A stretch of DNA of 64,000 nt from Deltaproteobacteria bacterium (lineage in GTDB: Bacteria > Bdellovibrionota > UBA2394). This document shows, in pieces, positions 61,285 to 64,000 of the stretch. The position numbers and the translations under genes were made by a program. Position 1 is the stretch's first letter. Every line of letters starts with the position of its first letter. The stretch spans positions 113,976 to 177,975 of the forward strand of contig JAFLCD010000005.1 of NCBI GenBank assembly GCA_017302715.1. The letters are read 5' to 3'. The notes below the pieces were generated by a model. It searched no databases and was not told the origin of the DNA. It saw nothing but the letters and a program-made list of their open reading frames with translations.

Positions 61285-63990
61285 ATGCAAATGAAGTTTT
61301 TTAAAAACATTTTATTTTTAATCTTATTTGGCTCGCAAGTGCATGCAGCGGAAGGTGCGGTGATTAAAAAAATCGCAGTTGAGCCTTTAAGTGAATCTTC
61401 AGTCGTCGCTTCTGTTATTCCTTTTAAAGTCGATGAGCCTTTTGATCCGCAACTTTTAGATATTTCAAAGCGTCTTTTAGTCGCTACAGAAAAATTTGAT
61501 CGAGTAGATTTACATTGGTCTGCTGAAGATCAACGTTTAGCTATTTCGGTTTCACCAAAACTTTATTTCGAAAATATTATTTGGAAAGGGGATGAAGTTC
61601 CGGATCAGTCCTCCATACAAAAAATGTGCGTTTTGACGAATGAATCTCGCGATCCATCACAAGAGAGGATTTCACAAATCACTCGATGTCTGATGCAAGA
61701 GCTTCAAGGTAGAAGCTTTTTAGATGCGCAAGTTTCCTTAGAACCAGAAGGTTCAACTTTAACGATTCATGTTATTTTGGGCACTTCTTATCTTAATCAA
61801 GATATTCAGTTAATAGGAGCAAAGTCGGTTCCACTTTCTCATTTGACAGAAAAAATTTCGAATCAAATTGGGCAGCCGTTTCAGCCCCTCAATTTGGATT
61901 CAGACACTAAAGAAATCATAAAAATCTATCTTAAGAATGGATTTTATTTTGTCGAAGTTTTTAAGCCCTCAACGGAGATCAATACTGAAACAAAAAAAGT
62001 AACCATCATTTGGAGAATTAAAGAATCTAGAAAAATTGATCTTCGATTTACAGGTAGTTATTCAGGGACGGAGTATCTAGATAAGCTCATCGATCGTGAA
62101 GAAGCTTTTCCATCTTGGTTTGTAGAAGAGATTGTCGATGAAATTGAAAGTGATTTTAAAGCTCAGGGATATTTAGATACGAAAGTAAAATCTTCTAAAG
62201 AGGTGGATGAAGCCAATGGAACAGAATATATCACTATTGATACTCGCTTAGGATCTGTCTATCGATTGACTGAACCTGAATGGATCGCGGTTAACGACAA
62301 GCGTGCCATTGAAAAAATTTATTCTATTTTTAATCAGCTCAGACCTGGCTCACGTTTCAAAGAAGCTGAATATCGATCCACCATTAATGAAGATATGACA
62401 AACCTGATGATTTCGATGGGTTATATTGATGCTCAAGTTCGAGGAATTGATTTCATTATCGATCGAGAAAAAGCATTAGTCCGACCGATTATTACTTTAA
62501 ATGAGGGGGATATTTTTCTTATTCAAGAATCAAGTATTACGGGTGTCCCTCCAGGCTTTGAAAAAAATCAAGACTTTAAAGATCTGCAAAAAAGTTTGAA
62601 GGTCGGAATTCCTTTTGATCGAATCAAGATCGATCAGTTGCAAACAGATGCGGCACGATCACTTGTCAATGCGGGTTATCTCGATGCGACGATTACTCGT
62701 GAGTCGTCTCGTACGGCGACGGGACTTGTAGTTCATGAGAAAGTTCTCGCAGGCCCGCAGTATCGAGTAGAAAAGATTTTGATCCGCGGCGCGATCAAAA
62801 CAAACTACGACACTCTTCGTCGCGAAGTGCTTTTAAAAGCAGGGGATGTTTTTGACGAAGATAAAATTCAAGATTCTATTTCTCAACTTCTTCGTCTTGG
62901 TATTGCGAGATCGGTGGATATTGTTCCGTTAGAAAAAAATCCTGAGAAGGCTGAAGTCTATGTTCTTGTTGATATCTCTGAATCTCCTCGATTTCGGTTT
63001 GAGATGGGACCCGGATACGGAACGCTTGACGGAATTCGTGCAACATTTCGAGGAACATGGGCCAATATCGGTGGGCGCGCTCGACGTTTAACTTTGTACG
63101 CTAAAGGAAATCGCGAACTCGGATCTTCCAATTTGCCTGCTGATCCTACGATTACGCATCCGCAAGCTGTTCCATTTGTTGAGCGACGAGTGACCTTAGA
63201 ATATTTTGAGCCGAGCCTTTTTTATCTGCCGGTCGATGGGCGTTTAATTTTTACGCATTCGAAAACAAACGAAAAGCCATTCGCACTTTTTAAAAATGCT
63301 TTCACCGCTGCCGTGGATTACCGATTGAATCGTCGATGGATGTTCTCGACTCATTACGATATCGAATTTTCGGATGCGTTTAATATTTTGAAAGCTGCGA
63401 ACACCACCGAGGAAGATGCGAAGAAGCGGCTGACCTCTATCGGTCAGATCGTCAATATTGACTATGTGGATGATACTTTTAATCCGACAAGGGGATCACG
63501 AAGTCGGTTAGCTTTTGATCTCTACGATCATCGACTTGGTGGAGAGCGTAATTTTTGGTTGGGAACTGCGAAGAATAGTATTTTTCTTCCGATATGGACG
63601 ATCAAAAAAGGAAAATCATTTGGGCTCTCTCTGGCAGTTCAGACTGGATTCTCTGGACCTTATCTCGATACGAAAGAAGTTCCTGTTGAAAAAAGATTTC
63701 GTTTGGGTGGAGAAAATTCTGTGCGCGGATTTGGAGAGAAATCTATTAATCCCAAGCCTTTGAATGGTCAGATTTTCGATGGGGGGGATAGTTTCTTTTC
63801 TTTTATGTCAGAACTTCATATTCCACTTTTTTACGGAATTGATTTGTTGGGATTTTTTGACGGTGGAAATGTTTATCGATCGAATCGACAATTTCACCCG
63901 TGGGATTTGCGATATGGAGCGGGTCCAGGATTTCAATGGTGCGTGCCCACAAGGCGCCCTGTTCGATCATCGGCAACATGCCGGCGTTGA
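61285..63990 (+). CDS. Omp85-family outer-membrane protein (TamA/BamA-like) with a suspect C-terminus
   Basis: 901 residues: signal peptide (ILFLILFGSQVHAAEG), about six POTRA-like repeats in residues 20-570 (for example YRVEKILIRGAIKTNYDTLRREVLLKAG), then a 16-strand barrel with the family's RLGGENSVRGFGEKS. The end should read about GPGFQW followed by TP-G-LR-D-G and a final Phe; instead it changes at 63940 into GC-rich codons (CVPTRRPVRSSATCRR) and stops. The true C-terminus is probably missing because of a join. It follows tamB, in the reverse order of Escherichia coli. More POTRA repeats than TamA (three). Confidence 0.85.
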   Translation: MQMKFFKNILFLILFGSQVHAAEGAVIKKIAVEPLSESSVVASVIPFKVDEPFDPQLLDISKRLLVATEKFDRVDLHWSAEDQRLAISVSPKLYFENIIWKGDEVPDQSSIQKMCVLTNESRDPSQERISQITRCLMQELQGRSFLDAQVSLEPEGSTLTIHVILGTSYLNQDIQLIGAKSVPLSHLTEKISNQIGQPFQPLNLDSDTKEIIKIYLKNGFYFVEVFKPSTEINTETKKVTIIWRIKESRKIDLRFTGSYSGTEYLDKLIDREEAFPSWFVEEIVDEIESDFKAQGYLDTKVKSSKEVDEANGTEYITIDTRLGSVYRLTEPEWIAVNDKRAIEKIYSIFNQLRPGSRFKEAEYRSTINEDMTNLMISMGYIDAQVRGIDFIIDREKALVRPIITLNEGDIFLIQESSITGVPPGFEKNQDFKDLQKSLKVGIPFDRIKIDQLQTDAARSLVNAGYLDATITRESSRTATGLVVHEKVLAGPQYRVEKILIRGAIKTNYDTLRREVLLKAGDVFDEDKIQDSISQLLRLGIARSVDIVPLEKNPEKAEVYVLVDISESPRFRFEMGPGYGTLDGIRATFRGTWANIGGRARRLTLYAKGNRELGSSNLPADPTITHPQAVPFVERRVTLEYFEPSLFYLPVDGRLIFTHSKTNEKPFALFKNAFTAAVDYRLNRRWMFSTHYDIEFSDAFNILKAANTTEEDAKKRLTSIGQIVNIDYVDDTFNPTRGSRSRLAFDLYDHRLGGERNFWLGTAKNSIFLPIWTIKKGKSFGLSLAVQTGFSGPYLDTKEVPVEKRFRLGGENSVRGFGEKSINPKPLNGQIFDGGDSFFSFMSELHIPLFYGIDLLGFFDGGNVYRSNRQFHPWDLRYGAGPGFQWCVPTRRPVRSSATCRR

Positions 63991-64000
63991 CCAGTGACGA
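63940..64000. other. GC-rich tail that does not belong to the Omp85 gene: suspected chimeric join
   Basis: By hand count 38 of the last 60 bases are G or C against 30 of the preceding 60. The expected barrel end is broken after TTTCAATGG (63931-63939). Both strands of the tail are open in some frame; the reverse strand gives SSLVNAGMLPMIEQGALWAR, a codon pattern typical of a GC-rich genome. Likely an assembly or library artefact, or the edge of an inserted element. Confidence 0.6.

Noticed and set aside
1..64000. tRNA, rRNA, CRISPR array, insertion sequence or transposase gene
   Set aside because: Reading through the window I saw no cloverleaf, repeat-spacer array or transposase motif; only a weak hint of an insertion edge at the extreme right.

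Overview
This AT-rich window (64 kb) from a Gram-negative bacterium is gene-dense, with almost no intergenic space. About two thirds of it is one large surface-polysaccharide locus. The remainder holds ordinary chromosomal genes: a binding-protein ABC transporter, queuosine synthesis, miaE, nfu, a KAS III-like enzyme, and a tamB/Omp85 pair. Outer-membrane proteins, lipopolysaccharide-type sugar genes, TamB/Omp85 and MiaE indicate a proteobacterium-like cell. AT-richness, tight packing and many small exported proteins would fit a Bdellovibrio-like lineage, but no 16S or marker gene is present, so this placement is an inference.

Region 1-8.8 kb is the export and assembly end of the polysaccharide locus. 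It holds a Wzz-like chain-length protein cut by the left edge, a methyltransferase with a helical tail, a phytanoyl-CoA-type dioxygenase, a Wzy/ligase-type membrane protein, a small predicted outer-membrane protein, a Wza-like exporter and three glycosyltransferases. Region 8.8-20.8 kb is a run of ten tightly packed minus-strand genes: C-methyltransferase, glycosyltransferase, epimerase, neuB-neuC-neuA, a capsule-type transferase, methyltransferase, asparagine-synthase-like amidotransferase and GT4. It makes and activates a sialic-acid-type nonulosonate and probably decorates the glycan.

Region 20.9-42.2 kb is a set of short divergent operons for nucleotide sugars. They encode UDP-galactopyranose mutase, an HldE-like kinase/nucleotidylyltransferase with inverted domain order, GT61, an MsbA/PglK-type ABC exporter, FkbM methyltransferase, a GmhA-like isomerase, UDP-xylose synthase, two paratose/tyvelose-epimerase-like SDRs, GT4, Gmd and Fcl for GDP-fucose, a UGM-like flavoprotein with an oxidoreductase and methyltransferase, and an operon of split transketolase, SDR, a second Fcl and a methyltransferase. 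No Wzx flippase or initiating phosphoglycosyltransferase is visible, so they lie outside or the ABC exporter flips the unit.

Region 42.2-64 kb starts with two exported proteins of unknown function behind a good sigma-54 promoter candidate; the second carries a sigma-factor-like segment. Next come a ferric/phosphonate-type ABC importer, the operon miaE-glycosyltransferase-nfu-queC-queD-queE with a terminator hairpin abutting the miaE ribosome-binding site, and a small exported protein with a doubly structured leader. Then follow a KAS III-like enzyme, a TauE exporter, DoxX, an SMR transporter, GT2, tamB and a large Omp85 gene. The last ~60 bases are GC-rich and do not fit the Omp85 C-terminus, suggesting a chimeric join or insertion.

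Two genes (ABC exporter and a GT4) have essential N-terminal sequence with no ATG, GTG or TTG in frame, so CTG initiation is likely for both.
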